DNA of 64,000 nucleotides from contig CAJTKE010000014.1 in assembly GCA_910576865.1 (NCBI GenBank), positions 7,541 through 71,540 of the forward strand, in the 5' to 3' direction. A program made the translations under genes and the position numbers. Positions within the stretch are counted from its first letter, which is position 1; every line of letters begins with the position of its first letter. This DNA comes from an uncultured Oscillibacter sp. GTDB lineage: Bacteria; Bacillota; Clostridia; Oscillospirales; Oscillospiraceae. The notes below the pieces were generated by a model that did no database searches, had not been told where the DNA came from, and saw nothing but the letters and a program-made list of their open reading frames with translations. Shown one piece after another: positions 23,831 through 32,320 of the stretch.

Positions 23831-26086
23831 ATGATCGAGAAAATCGCCCATAAGCTGACCCGAAAGCCAAAGCTGGTGGCGGCCATCGCCCTGCTGATGC
23901 TGATCCCCTCCATCATCGGCTACGCCGCCACCCGGATCAACTACGACATCCTGTCCTACCTGCCCCAGGACCTGCCCTCCTCCCAGGGGGAGCAGCTGCT
24001 GGAGGAGCCCTTCAAAATGGCGGCCACCAGCATGCTCATCGTGGAGGGCATGCCAGCGGGCTACACGAACAAGCTGATCCAGGACATCAAGGACGTCCCC
24101 GGCGTGTCCAGCGCCGTGTGGCTCAGCAACCTGGTGGGCATCCAGGTCCCGGTGGAGATGATTCCGGCGGACCTCCGGGAGATGTTTTTCTCCGGCCAGG
24201 CCACCATGATGCTGATCCAGTACGACCACCCCGGGGCCTCCGACGAGACTATGGAGGCCATCCAGCAGGTGCGGAACGTCTGCAACGAGCGCTGCTTCCT
24301 GGCGGGATTCTCCGTGGTCATCAAGGACACCCGGGACGTCATGGACGGGGAGCTGCCCATTTTCGTGGGCCTCGCCATTCTGCTGGCCCTGGTCGCCATG
24401 AGCGTCACCCTGGAGTCCACGGTGCTGCCCTTCGTGTATCTGGCCAGCATCGGCTTGGCCGTGGTCTACAACTTCGGCAGCAACGTCTTCCTGGGCCAGA
24501 TTTCCTACATCACCAAGGCCATCGCTGCCGTCCTCCAGCTGGGCGTCACCATGGACTACTCCATCTTTCTCTACCACCGGTACGAGGAGGAGCGGGAGCA
24601 CTACGACGACAAGCGGGACGCCATGGCCCAGGCCATCATCGCCGCCTTCCGGTCCCTCTCCGGCAGCAGCCTGACCACCATCGCGGGCTTCCTGGCCCTG
24701 TGCTTCATGCGGCTGACCCTGGGCCGGGACATCGGCATCGTCATGGCCAAGGGCGTGGTCCTGGGGGTGGCGACGGTCATTCTGGTCCTGCCGTCCCTGG
24801 TGCTGATCTTCGACAAGCAGATCGGAAAGCACAAACACAAGACCCTGATCCCCTCCTTCGACAAGGTGAACAGCTTCATCCTCCGGTACAGAATCCCCCT
24901 GGTGGTGCTGACGGTGCTGCTGTTCTTCCCGGCGGTCTACGCCCAGCGCCACGCGGACATCTACTACAAGCTGGACGAGTCCCTTCCCCGGGACCTGCCC
25001 TCCATCGTCAGCAACGAGAAACTGAAGGATGACTTCGACATGGCCACCAGCCACTTTGTGGTCCTCCGGGACGATCTCAGCGCCGCCGACATGAGGGAGA
25101 TCGAGCGGCGGATGGAGGAGGTTCCCGGCATCACCTCCGTGGTCTCCTATCACAAGATGCTGGGCACCGGCATCCCGGACTTCTTCATTCCCAAGGATGT
25201 GAAGGATATGCTCCGGCAGGGGGGCTGGCAGCTGATGATGGTCAACTCCAGCTACGCCCCGGCCACGGACGAGGTGGCGGGCCAGCTGGACGCCATGAAT
25301 GAAATCCTCCACAGCTACGACCCCTCCGCCATGATCACGGGAGAGGGAGCCATGTACCGGGACCTGATCGACACCTCCTCGGTGGATTTCCAGGTGACCA
25401 ACTACATCTCCATCGCGGCCATCTTCCTGATCATCGCCGTCGTATTCAAATCCGTCACCGTCCCCCTGGTGCTGGTAGCCACCATTGAGCTGGCCATCTT
25501 CATCAATCAGGGCTGCTGTTACTTCCTGGGAACTGAGATCCCCTTCATCGCCCCCACCATCATCAGCTGCGTTCAGCTGGGAGCCACGGTGGACTATGCC
25601 ATCCTGATGACCTCCCGCTTCCAGGAGGAGCTGAAGAAGGGCCTGGACCGGAAGGAGGCCATCCGCATCGCCGCCTCCTCCTCCGACGCGTCCATCGTCA
25701 CCAGCGCCCTGGTGCTGTTCTGCGCCACTCTGGGGGTGTCCTTCGTCTCCTCCATCGATCTGATCGGAGCCATCTGCGTCATGCTGTCCCGGGGCGCTCT
25801 GATTTCGGCGCTGGTGAGCATCTTCCTCATGCCCGCCATCCTTCTGGTCTGCGAGCCGGTGTTCAACAAGACCAGCTGGCGCTGGAAGACCCCGGACCCG
25901 GTCCCCACGGCGGAGCCGCTTCCCGCCCCGGCGGCGGAAGCCCTTCCGGCGGGAGAGACGGAAGCCCTCCCGGCGGGGGACGCCCAGCCGGCGGAGGCCC
26001 TCCCGGAGGGAGAGGCGAAGGCCGTCAGGAAAAAGCCCCGCAAAAAGCACGCCGCCAGGGAGAGGACTCCGGCGGGCGTAAAGTGA
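23831..26086 (+). CDS. MMPL/RND-family exporter
   Basis: 751 residues with the two-fold RND layout: one transmembrane segment (about 15-32), a large extracytoplasmic loop, five more segments, then the pattern repeated from about residue 355. VTMDYSIFLYHRYEEER and ATVDYAILMTSRFQEEL are the paired D-Y motifs of TM4 and TM10 that carry protons in MmpL-type transporters. The C-terminal tail is Ala/Glu/Pro-rich and ends in Lys/Arg. Likely cargo is lipid or an amphiphile, by family. It is co-transcribed with the exported coiled-coil protein and controlled by the divergent TetR pair. Confidence 0.9.
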   Translation: MIEKIAHKLTRKPKLVAAIALLMLIPSIIGYAATRINYDILSYLPQDLPSSQGEQLLEEPFKMAATSMLIVEGMPAGYTNKLIQDIKDVPGVSSAVWLSNLVGIQVPVEMIPADLREMFFSGQATMMLIQYDHPGASDETMEAIQQVRNVCNERCFLAGFSVVIKDTRDVMDGELPIFVGLAILLALVAMSVTLESTVLPFVYLASIGLAVVYNFGSNVFLGQISYITKAIAAVLQLGVTMDYSIFLYHRYEEEREHYDDKRDAMAQAIIAAFRSLSGSSLTTIAGFLALCFMRLTLGRDIGIVMAKGVVLGVATVILVLPSLVLIFDKQIGKHKHKTLIPSFDKVNSFILRYRIPLVVLTVLLFFPAVYAQRHADIYYKLDESLPRDLPSIVSNEKLKDDFDMATSHFVVLRDDLSAADMREIERRMEEVPGITSVVSYHKMLGTGIPDFFIPKDVKDMLRQGGWQLMMVNSSYAPATDEVAGQLDAMNEILHSYDPSAMITGEGAMYRDLIDTSSVDFQVTNYISIAAIFLIIAVVFKSVTVPLVLVATIELAIFINQGCCYFLGTEIPFIAPTIISCVQLGATVDYAILMTSRFQEELKKGLDRKEAIRIAASSSDASIVTSALVLFCATLGVSFVSSIDLIGAICVMLSRGALISALVSIFLMPAILLVCEPVFNKTSWRWKTPDPVPTAEPLPAPAAEALPAGETEALPAGDAQPAEALPEGEAKAVRKKPRKKHAARERTPAGVK

Positions 26087-26101
26087 ACCGTCCGACAGAA
26101 A

Positions 26102-26133
26102 CAGGACCCCGGAGAGTTTTCTCCGGGGTCCTG
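26102..26133. terminator. Strong hairpin between convergent RND exporter and glpK
   Basis: CAGGACCCCGGAGA (26102-26115) and its exact complement (26120-26133) form a 14-bp stem with loop GTTT. Flanking T content is low on the plus strand and modest (TGTTTCTG) on the minus strand, so it most likely serves glpK. Confidence 0.7.
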
Positions 26134-26147
26134 CCGTATGTTGTCCG

Positions 26148-27647
26148 TCAGTCCTCGTCCCTGGCCCAGGCCACGGCGCAGCGCACGGCCCGGTCCCAGC
26201 CCTTCAGCAGCGACTGCCGCCGCCCCGGGGAGATGCCGGGAGCAAAGGTCCGCTCACAGGCCCAGTTGCCCCGGATGTCCTCCTGGTCCCTCCAGAAGCC
26301 GGTGGCCAGTCCCGCCAGATATGCGGCGCCCAGGGCGGTGGTCTCGATGCACCGGGGCCGCTGGAGCTCCAGGTCCGACAAATCCGCCTGGAACTGCATG
26401 AGAAAATCGTTGGCGCTGGCCCCGCCGTCCACCTTGAGGGAGGTCAGGGTCAGGCCGGACTCCTCTTTCATGGCCCGGAGCAGATCGTTGGTCTGGTAGG
26501 CCAGAGACTCCGTCACCGCCCGGATGAGGTGGTCCCGGGTGACGCCCCTGGTCAGGCCCACCACGGTGCCCCGGGCGTAGGGCTCCCAGTAGGGGGCTCC
26601 CAGGCCCACGAAGGCCGGAACCACGTAGACGCCTCCCGCGTCCTCCAGCCTCCGGCAGACCTCCTCCGTCTGGGCGGCGCTGTCCAGCAGGCGCAGCTCG
26701 TCCCGGAGCCATTGAATGGCCGCTCCGGCCACGAAGACGCTGCCCTCCAGGGCGTACCGGGTCTCTCCGCCGGCGCTGGCGGCAATGGTGGTGAGGAGCC
26801 CCCGCCGGGAGGGCACCGCCTCCGTTCCGGTGTTCATCAGCAGGAAGCCGCCGGTGCCGTAGGTGCTCTTCACGTCTCCCGGCTCGAAGCCGCACTGGCC
26901 GAAGAGGGCGGCCTGCTGGTCTCCCGCGGCGGCGGCGATGGGGATGGACCCGCCGAAGGTCTCCGTCTCGCCGAAAATGGAGCTGCTGGGCAGCACCCGG
27001 GGCAGCAGGGAGGAGGGGACGCGGAAGTAGTCCAGCAGCTCCGGGTCCCACCGGAGCTTGTGGATGTCGAAGAGCATGGTCCGGGAGGCGTTGGTGCAGT
27101 CCGTGGCGTGGACCCGGCCTCCGGTGAGGTTCCAGATGAGCCAGCTGTCCACGGTGCCGAAGCGCAGCTCACCCCGCTCCGCCCGCTCCCGGGCCCCGGG
27201 GACGTTGTCCAGAATCCACTCCAGCTTGCTGGCGGAGAAGTAGGCGTCGGGAATCAGGCCCGTCTTCCGCCGGACCGTCTCCTCCAGCCCGTCCCGCCGG
27301 AGGCGCTCGATGCGCTCCGCTGTCCGGCGGCACTGCCAGACGATGGCGTTGCAGACGGGATTTCCGGTGGCGGCGTCCCAGACCAGGGTGGTTTCCCGCT
27401 GGTTGGTGATGCCGATGGCGGCGATGTCCCCGGCCCGGGCACCGGCCTTCTGCATGGCTTCCATGGTGACGCCCATCTGGGTGGCCCAGATGTCCATGGG
27501 GTCGTGCTCCACCCAGCCGGGTTGGGGATAAATCTGGGGGAACTCCCTCTGGACCACGGAGCGGACCGCTCCCCGCCGGTCGAAGAGGATGCACCGGGAG
27601 CTGGTGGTCCCCTGGTCCATGGCGATCACATACTGCTTCTCGTTCAC
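26148..27647 (-). CDS. glpK: Glycerol kinase
   Basis: 499 residues, standard FGGY-family glycerol kinase making sn-glycerol-3-phosphate. It opens with the phosphate-binding MDQGTTSSRCILFD. GWVEHDPMDIW, the glycerol-binding region (ITNQRETT) and the ATP motif STYGTGGFLLMNTG are present. The start is GTG at 27647, overlapping the upstream hydrolase stop as GTGA (27644-27647). No glpF or glpD is next to it. Coupling to a lipase-like hydrolase suggests feeding on glycerol released from acylglycerols. Confidence 0.96.
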   Translation of the reverse strand: MNEKQYVIAMDQGTTSSRCILFDRRGAVRSVVQREFPQIYPQPGWVEHDPMDIWATQMGVTMEAMQKAGARAGDIAAIGITNQRETTLVWDAATGNPVCNAIVWQCRRTAERIERLRRDGLEETVRRKTGLIPDAYFSASKLEWILDNVPGARERAERGELRFGTVDSWLIWNLTGGRVHATDCTNASRTMLFDIHKLRWDPELLDYFRVPSSLLPRVLPSSSIFGETETFGGSIPIAAAAGDQQAALFGQCGFEPGDVKSTYGTGGFLLMNTGTEAVPSRRGLLTTIAASAGGETRYALEGSVFVAGAAIQWLRDELRLLDSAAQTEEVCRRLEDAGGVYVVPAFVGLGAPYWEPYARGTVVGLTRGVTRDHLIRAVTESLAYQTNDLLRAMKEESGLTLTSLKVDGGASANDFLMQFQADLSDLELQRPRCIETTALGAAYLAGLATGFWRDQEDIRGNWACERTFAPGISPGRRQSLLKGWDRAVRCAVAWARDED

Positions 27648-28576
27648 GTGTTCATCGTCCCCCTGAAGAAGTCCAGGATGCCCCGCTCCACTTCATCCTT
27701 GAGGTCGGCGTAGTTGTGGATTTCGTGGCGGTAGCCGTCGTAAATTTTCGTGGTCACCCTGTGGCCGGACTCTTCCAGCCAGGAGGAGACCTGCCTCACG
27801 CCCGCGCCGTACTGGCCCACCGGGTCCTCGCCGCCGGCGATGTTGTAGACGGGCAGGTCCTTGGGCACCTTCTCCGCCCAGGCGGGGCCGGTGATGAAGT
27901 CGATCATCTGGCAGAAGTAGAGGAAGGCGCGGTTGCTGGTGGGCCGGGAGAAGGCGTCCAGGGGGTCCATGGCGTGGTCCGCCTGGACACAGGGATCGGA
28001 GCAGATCCACTCGTTGCCGAACCGGATCTCCTCCGTGCAGCGCTCGCACATCCACCCAAGCAGCGCCCCGGCGGCATTGGGGTCGGAGGCCTCTCCCTGT
28101 CCGGCGTCCACGGCGGCCTTCAGCATGGCCATGCCCTGCTCCAGCCCGGGGAAGACGCCGCTGGTGCCGCAGAGGGTGACGGCGTTGAGCTCTTCGCCGT
28201 AGGCCGTGATGTAGTCCCGGGCGATGAAGGAGCCCATGCTGTGGCCGAAGAGGAAATAAGGAAGGCCGGGGTACTGTTTCTTGACCAGGGTGGTCAGGGT
28301 GTGCTCGTCCTCCATCATGGTGTGGGGGCCCTTGTCTCCCCAGTCGCCCCAGGAGTCGTTGACCACGGCGGTCCTGCCGTGGCCCACGTGGTCGTCCGCC
28401 GCCACGATGAAGCCGGCGTCCAGGAATTTGGAGATCATGTGAATGTACCGCCGGGAGTGCTCCCCGAAGCCGTGGACCAGCTGGATGACGCCCAGGGGCC
28501 TGGCGGCGGGGACGTAAATCCACCCCTGGACCTGATCCCTCTGGTTGAAGGACTGGAAGCTGATCTCGTGTAACAT
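27644..28576 (-). CDS. Alpha/beta hydrolase, monoacylglycerol lipase-like
   Basis: 310 residues. The nucleophile elbow GHSMG (FLFGHSMGSFIARDY) lies near residue 106, and IQLVHGFGEHSRRY is the oxyanion-hole block of monoglyceride lipase / lysophospholipase L2 types. A C-terminal His (DGYRHEIHNY) completes the triad. ATG at 28576 follows CAGGAGGAG; the longer upstream frame lacks a ribosome-binding site and crosses the promoter. There is no signal peptide, so it acts on intracellular or imported esters. Its stop overlaps the glpK start. Confidence 0.85.
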   Translation of the reverse strand: MLHEISFQSFNQRDQVQGWIYVPAARPLGVIQLVHGFGEHSRRYIHMISKFLDAGFIVAADDHVGHGRTAVVNDSWGDWGDKGPHTMMEDEHTLTTLVKKQYPGLPYFLFGHSMGSFIARDYITAYGEELNAVTLCGTSGVFPGLEQGMAMLKAAVDAGQGEASDPNAAGALLGWMCERCTEEIRFGNEWICSDPCVQADHAMDPLDAFSRPTSNRAFLYFCQMIDFITGPAWAEKVPKDLPVYNIAGGEDPVGQYGAGVRQVSSWLEESGHRVTTKIYDGYRHEIHNYADLKDEVERGILDFFRGTMNT

Positions 28577-28643
28577 GGCTGCTCCTCCTGTTCCGGGGCG
28601 GAAGGCCCCTGTAAATTGACCGGAAAAATAAGGAATTGAATAA

Positions 28644-28672
28644 AGTATACCGTAGCCCGCCGCCCCTGTCAA
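28644..28672 (-). promoter_or_regulatory. Promoter of hydrolase-glpK
   Basis: Minus strand TTGACA (28667-28672), a 17-bp spacer, TATACT (28644-28649). Confidence 0.85.
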
Positions 28673-28711
28673 CCAAAAGCGGGGTAGGGAGAATTTTTTC
28701 TTGGAAAGGGC

Positions 28712-28757
28712 TTGCCATTTGGGCGAAAATCGGCTATGCTATTCATAAAGTCTTTAT
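28712..28757 (+). promoter_or_regulatory. ROK-gene promoter with palindromic operator candidate
   Basis: TTGCCA (28712-28717), 17 bp, TATGCT (28735-28740). ATAAAG-T-CTTTAT (28745-28757) is a 13-bp palindrome about where transcription starts, a plausible autoregulatory site for the ROK repressor. Confidence 0.6.
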
Positions 28758-28778
28758 AAAACAAAGAGTGAGCGAGGA

Positions 28779-29906
28779 ATGAGAGACATGACCACACCTC
28801 CCGCCAACAATATGGACGTCAAACGGCGCAACCGGGTGAGCACCCTGCGCTGTATTTTGAAGAGCGACCGGGTCTCCCAGATGGAGCTGACCCAGAAGCT
28901 GGCCCTCAGCTGGCCCACGATTCTGCAGAACGTGAAGGAGCTGACGGAGCTGGGCCTGGTCCGGGAGGACGGCATGTACGCCTCCACCGGGGGCCGGAAG
29001 GCCAAGGCCTACGCCCCTGTGCGGGACGCCCGGGTGGCGGTGGGGGTGGACCTGACCCGGGACCGGGTCAGCGTGGCGCTGACGGACCTGAGCGGAAACC
29101 TTCTGAAGCAGGCCACCGGGGCCCTCCGCTTCTCCATGGAGGACATCTATTTCAAATACCTGGGCGGGCTGCTCCAGCGCTTCGTGGACGCCAACGGAGG
29201 GGAGGAGCGGCTCTTGGGCGTGGGCCTGGCCCTTCCCGGCACGGTGGACGGGGAGCGGGGCGTCCTGCGGGACTCCCGGGACCTGGAGCTGCGGAATGTG
29301 CCCCTCAGCCGCTTCACCCAGCAGATTCCCTGGCCCTGCCGCGTCCTCAACACCGCCCACGCCGCCGCCCTGGCGGAGTTTTACGGCATGGAGGAGGACA
29401 TGGTCTACCTCTCCCTGAACGACACGGTGGGCGGGGCCATCTTCCGGGACGGGGCCCTGTGCCCCGGGGATCATCTCCGGGCCGGGGAATTCGGCCACAT
29501 GACCCTGGTCCCCGGGGGGCGGCGCTGCCGCTGCGGCCGGGAGGGCTGCCTGGACGCCTACTGCTCCGCCAAGGTCCTCTCGGACCACGCCGGGGGAAGC
29601 CTCACCGCTTTCTTCGAGGAGCTCCGCTCCGGGGACGCCGAAAAACGGGAGGTCTGGCGGGAATATCTGGAGAATCTGGCGGTGGCGGTGAACAACCTGC
29701 GGGTGAGCTTCGACTGCGGGGTCATGGTGGGCGGCGCCGTGGGCGCCTGCCTGGAGGAATTCGGGGAGCTGCTGCGGGCGCTGCTGGCGGAGCGGAACCC
29801 CTTTGAACAGGATACCTCCTACCTGAGGTATGGACGCCGCCCCCAGGAGGCCGCCGCCGTGGGCGCCGCGCTGACCCAGGTGGAGGCGTTTCTCCAGGGG
29901 CTTTGA
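28779..29906 (+). CDS. ROK-family transcriptional regulator
   Basis: 375 residues (NagC/XylR type). An N-terminal winged helix (about 12-65, RVSTLRCILKSDRVSQMELTQKL) precedes a ROK sugar-kinase-like domain: VGVDLTRDRVSVALTD, LGVGLALPGTVDG, and the zinc-binding CRCGREGCLDAYCS. A GAGGA lies too close to ATG 28779 to serve it well; ATG 28788 (MTTPPANN) is an equally good start. It is divergent from hydrolase-glpK and may control them; the sugar-like ligand is unknown. Confidence 0.88.
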   Translation: MRDMTTPPANNMDVKRRNRVSTLRCILKSDRVSQMELTQKLALSWPTILQNVKELTELGLVREDGMYASTGGRKAKAYAPVRDARVAVGVDLTRDRVSVALTDLSGNLLKQATGALRFSMEDIYFKYLGGLLQRFVDANGGEERLLGVGLALPGTVDGERGVLRDSRDLELRNVPLSRFTQQIPWPCRVLNTAHAAALAEFYGMEEDMVYLSLNDTVGGAIFRDGALCPGDHLRAGEFGHMTLVPGGRRCRCGREGCLDAYCSAKVLSDHAGGSLTAFFEELRSGDAEKREVWREYLENLAVAVNNLRVSFDCGVMVGGAVGACLEEFGELLRALLAERNPFEQDTSYLRYGRRPQEAAAVGAALTQVEAFLQGL

Positions 29907-29923
29907 GTACATGAAAAAAGATA

Positions 29924-29953
29924 AGCGCCGCCCCGGTGAAATGGGGCGGCGCT
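29924..29953. terminator. Bidirectional terminator between ROK regulator and permease 3
   Basis: AGCGCCGCCCC (29924-29934) pairs exactly with 29943-29953, with an 8-nt loop. CTCTTTC follows on the plus strand and TATCTTTTTTC on the minus strand, so it can stop both genes. Confidence 0.85.
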
Positions 29954-29956
29954 CTT

Positions 29957-32308
29957 TCATGGGGAATTCCGGGTTCTGCTCCTGCCTGCCGTCCAGACGG
30001 ACAGGAGAACCTCCAGGCCGAACAGAACCAGGGTGAACAGCCCCATTTCCAAAATCGGAAATTGATACGGCACGATCTCACCGGCAAAGGATTGCCGGCT
30101 GACCTCCCGGCACACCACCACCGAAATCGGAAGTCCGATCAGCAGAACAGCCAGGGCGGCAAAGGCCGCATAACAGAGTCCTTCGCAAATGTTCATCCGG
30201 CATAGCTGCCTGCTGGTCAGGCCGATGGAGCGCAGGATGCTGTTTTCACGCCTGCGGGACATCTGGTTGGAAAGGGTTGTATTGATCAGGTTGACGACGC
30301 CGAACAGGAAAATCAGCCAGGAGAGCGCCTCCATACTGCCGAAAATAAGACCGCTCTGCATTTTCTCATATGCAATGTGGGTCCCGATGGTATCCAGACC
30401 GAGATTGCTGCGGCTGGACAGAATTTCTTGAAGACCGGCTTCCACACGTTCCGCTTTTTTCGGGTCACTGACAATGCTCCAGGAATAATCAAAGTTCTCG
30501 ATCTCGGGATGAAGTTCCCGAAACAGCTCCTCCGGCGCAAACAGAGCCACCGAATCCAGGGCAAGCGCACCGTGCCCATTTGTCATCCTCAATGGATCCA
30601 GCAGGCCGGATATGGTGACGGTCACGGTTTTCTGACCCAGAGACAGCTCCATAGCGGCCCCGACATCCATCTCAGCGAGGTGCTTTTGATAGCTTGCGGC
30701 TAGAAGGACGCTGTGGGCGTCCGCCGGCATCGCGCCGGATATCAGCGCGGCCTCCACCTCCTGCCGGTTTTCGTCCGTCAGAGCATCGCACATACCGGCC
30801 TCAGTACCTGCGGAGGTCCCGAATTTTCCGTGCAGAGACTGGCGGGTGACCAGCACATCCGTCACCCCGTCTACCGATAAAATTTCCTGCCGCAGTCCGT
30901 CATTCAGCGGGTTGCCCGCGGCCATGATCTCCTCCTCCGGCTGCTCCGAGGACAGATATATCTTGTAGTCTCCGTCCGGAAAAAACAGCCTTGCGGCCCG
31001 CTCCGGTGAGCGGGTCAGAACCACGGAGGATACAATCAAAAGCAGGATGCCGCCCAGGCTGAGAGAGGCCGCGATGCTGGCCGCTTTTTTGCGGTCCCGC
31101 CGGAAGTTCGCAAGACCCATGGACACAGGATTGAGCTTGATGGGTTTCTTCCGGCTGCGTATCCGTTCCTGCCCGGCGGAAAAACGCACCGCCTCCAGCG
31201 GCGAGATACCGGCGGCAATCTTCACCGGTCTGCGGACGGAGATGATCACCATGAACCAGCAGATCAAAACGGTCAGAAGCACCGCCACCCCATAGTAGAG
31301 TCCATGGAATCCTTTCGGGAACAGGAGCAAACCGCCGACAACGCCCAGCAGTACGCCCAGCAGGATTCCAATGCTGCCCAGCCGGCGGCTCTCTCTTTTG
31401 ACAACGCGCCGGATCTGTTTGGATGTCGCCCCGATGGTGCGCAGCTGCCCATAGCTTTGAATCTTATCCTGGATGGAGATACGGAAAATGCTCTGGATGA
31501 CCACATAGCCGCCAATCAGCACAAGGGCCGCGATGCCGCCGGCGGAGGCAAAGTCAATGGACTTGGAAGCATAGGCAAAGTAGCTGCTGTTCATGCCCGC
31601 ATGGGGAAGGCCATACCGGGCGGCAATCTCCCGGCAGCAGGCGGTCATGATCTCCTGGTTCAACTGTTCATCGTTTTGAAAATGCACATAGGCGCGATAC
31701 CCGGCAGGGTCAAATCCGGCCCACCGGGTCAAGGCCGTCTTGGAAACGGCAATGGCGCAGGTGTTTCCTTCCTTTTCTCCCATGTTGGACAGGATGCCGG
31801 TCACGGTATAGTCGCCCTGAAAGCTCTCGGTGTCCAATCGAACCGTTTCACCAATCCCCGCGTTGGAACCGTATGAGGAGAGGAAATATTCGCTGACAGC
31901 GACTTCATTCTCTCGCTCCGGAAGCTCTCCTTTTACCAGCTCCATCTGGCTGCGGGCAATGTAGATCATGTCGCTGTCGCAGTACACATAGGAGGCATTG
32001 TAGCCCTGCTCCGAATGCTCCTGCCCCAGCAGGTAGTATTCGCCCACCCGTGCAAACTCCGGCAGGGCTTTCAGTGCCGCCACGTCGGATGCGTCAACGC
32101 CGGTGAAGACTGCCTCGTAGGTGTCGGCCGCCTGATTGCGCTGGATCTGCGCCACAGAAACGGATAGAATTGCCGCAAAAGAGATCAGGAACGCCGCCAA
32201 AGCCACGGCGGTCACCACCATCAGGTTCCGGCGCTTCTCACTGGCAAGGCTCCGCTTCGCCAGCTTCTTTACAATGGCGTCGGTGTCGTTTTCAAAGGGC
32301 CAGGTCAT
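29957..32308 (-). CDS. FtsX-type ABC transporter permease 3
   Basis: 783 residues beginning MTWPFENDTDAIVKKLAKRS. Double FtsX/MacB layout: one membrane segment after the basic N-terminus (about 28-50), an extracytoplasmic domain, three membrane segments (about 255-365), then another single segment (about 410-430), a second extracytoplasmic domain and three final segments (about 660-770). Family members either export peptides or work as mechanotransmitters with a LolD-like ATPase and a two-component system. Last gene of the minus-strand unit, 12 nt after permease 2. The N-terminal tag is shared with the other two permeases. Confidence 0.88.
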   Translation of the reverse strand: MTWPFENDTDAIVKKLAKRSLASEKRRNLMVVTAVALAAFLISFAAILSVSVAQIQRNQAADTYEAVFTGVDASDVAALKALPEFARVGEYYLLGQEHSEQGYNASYVYCDSDMIYIARSQMELVKGELPERENEVAVSEYFLSSYGSNAGIGETVRLDTESFQGDYTVTGILSNMGEKEGNTCAIAVSKTALTRWAGFDPAGYRAYVHFQNDEQLNQEIMTACCREIAARYGLPHAGMNSSYFAYASKSIDFASAGGIAALVLIGGYVVIQSIFRISIQDKIQSYGQLRTIGATSKQIRRVVKRESRRLGSIGILLGVLLGVVGGLLLFPKGFHGLYYGVAVLLTVLICWFMVIISVRRPVKIAAGISPLEAVRFSAGQERIRSRKKPIKLNPVSMGLANFRRDRKKAASIAASLSLGGILLLIVSSVVLTRSPERAARLFFPDGDYKIYLSSEQPEEEIMAAGNPLNDGLRQEILSVDGVTDVLVTRQSLHGKFGTSAGTEAGMCDALTDENRQEVEAALISGAMPADAHSVLLAASYQKHLAEMDVGAAMELSLGQKTVTVTISGLLDPLRMTNGHGALALDSVALFAPEELFRELHPEIENFDYSWSIVSDPKKAERVEAGLQEILSSRSNLGLDTIGTHIAYEKMQSGLIFGSMEALSWLIFLFGVVNLINTTLSNQMSRRRENSILRSIGLTSRQLCRMNICEGLCYAAFAALAVLLIGLPISVVVCREVSRQSFAGEIVPYQFPILEMGLFTLVLFGLEVLLSVWTAGRSRTRNSP

Positions 32309-32320
32309 GATTTACCACCT

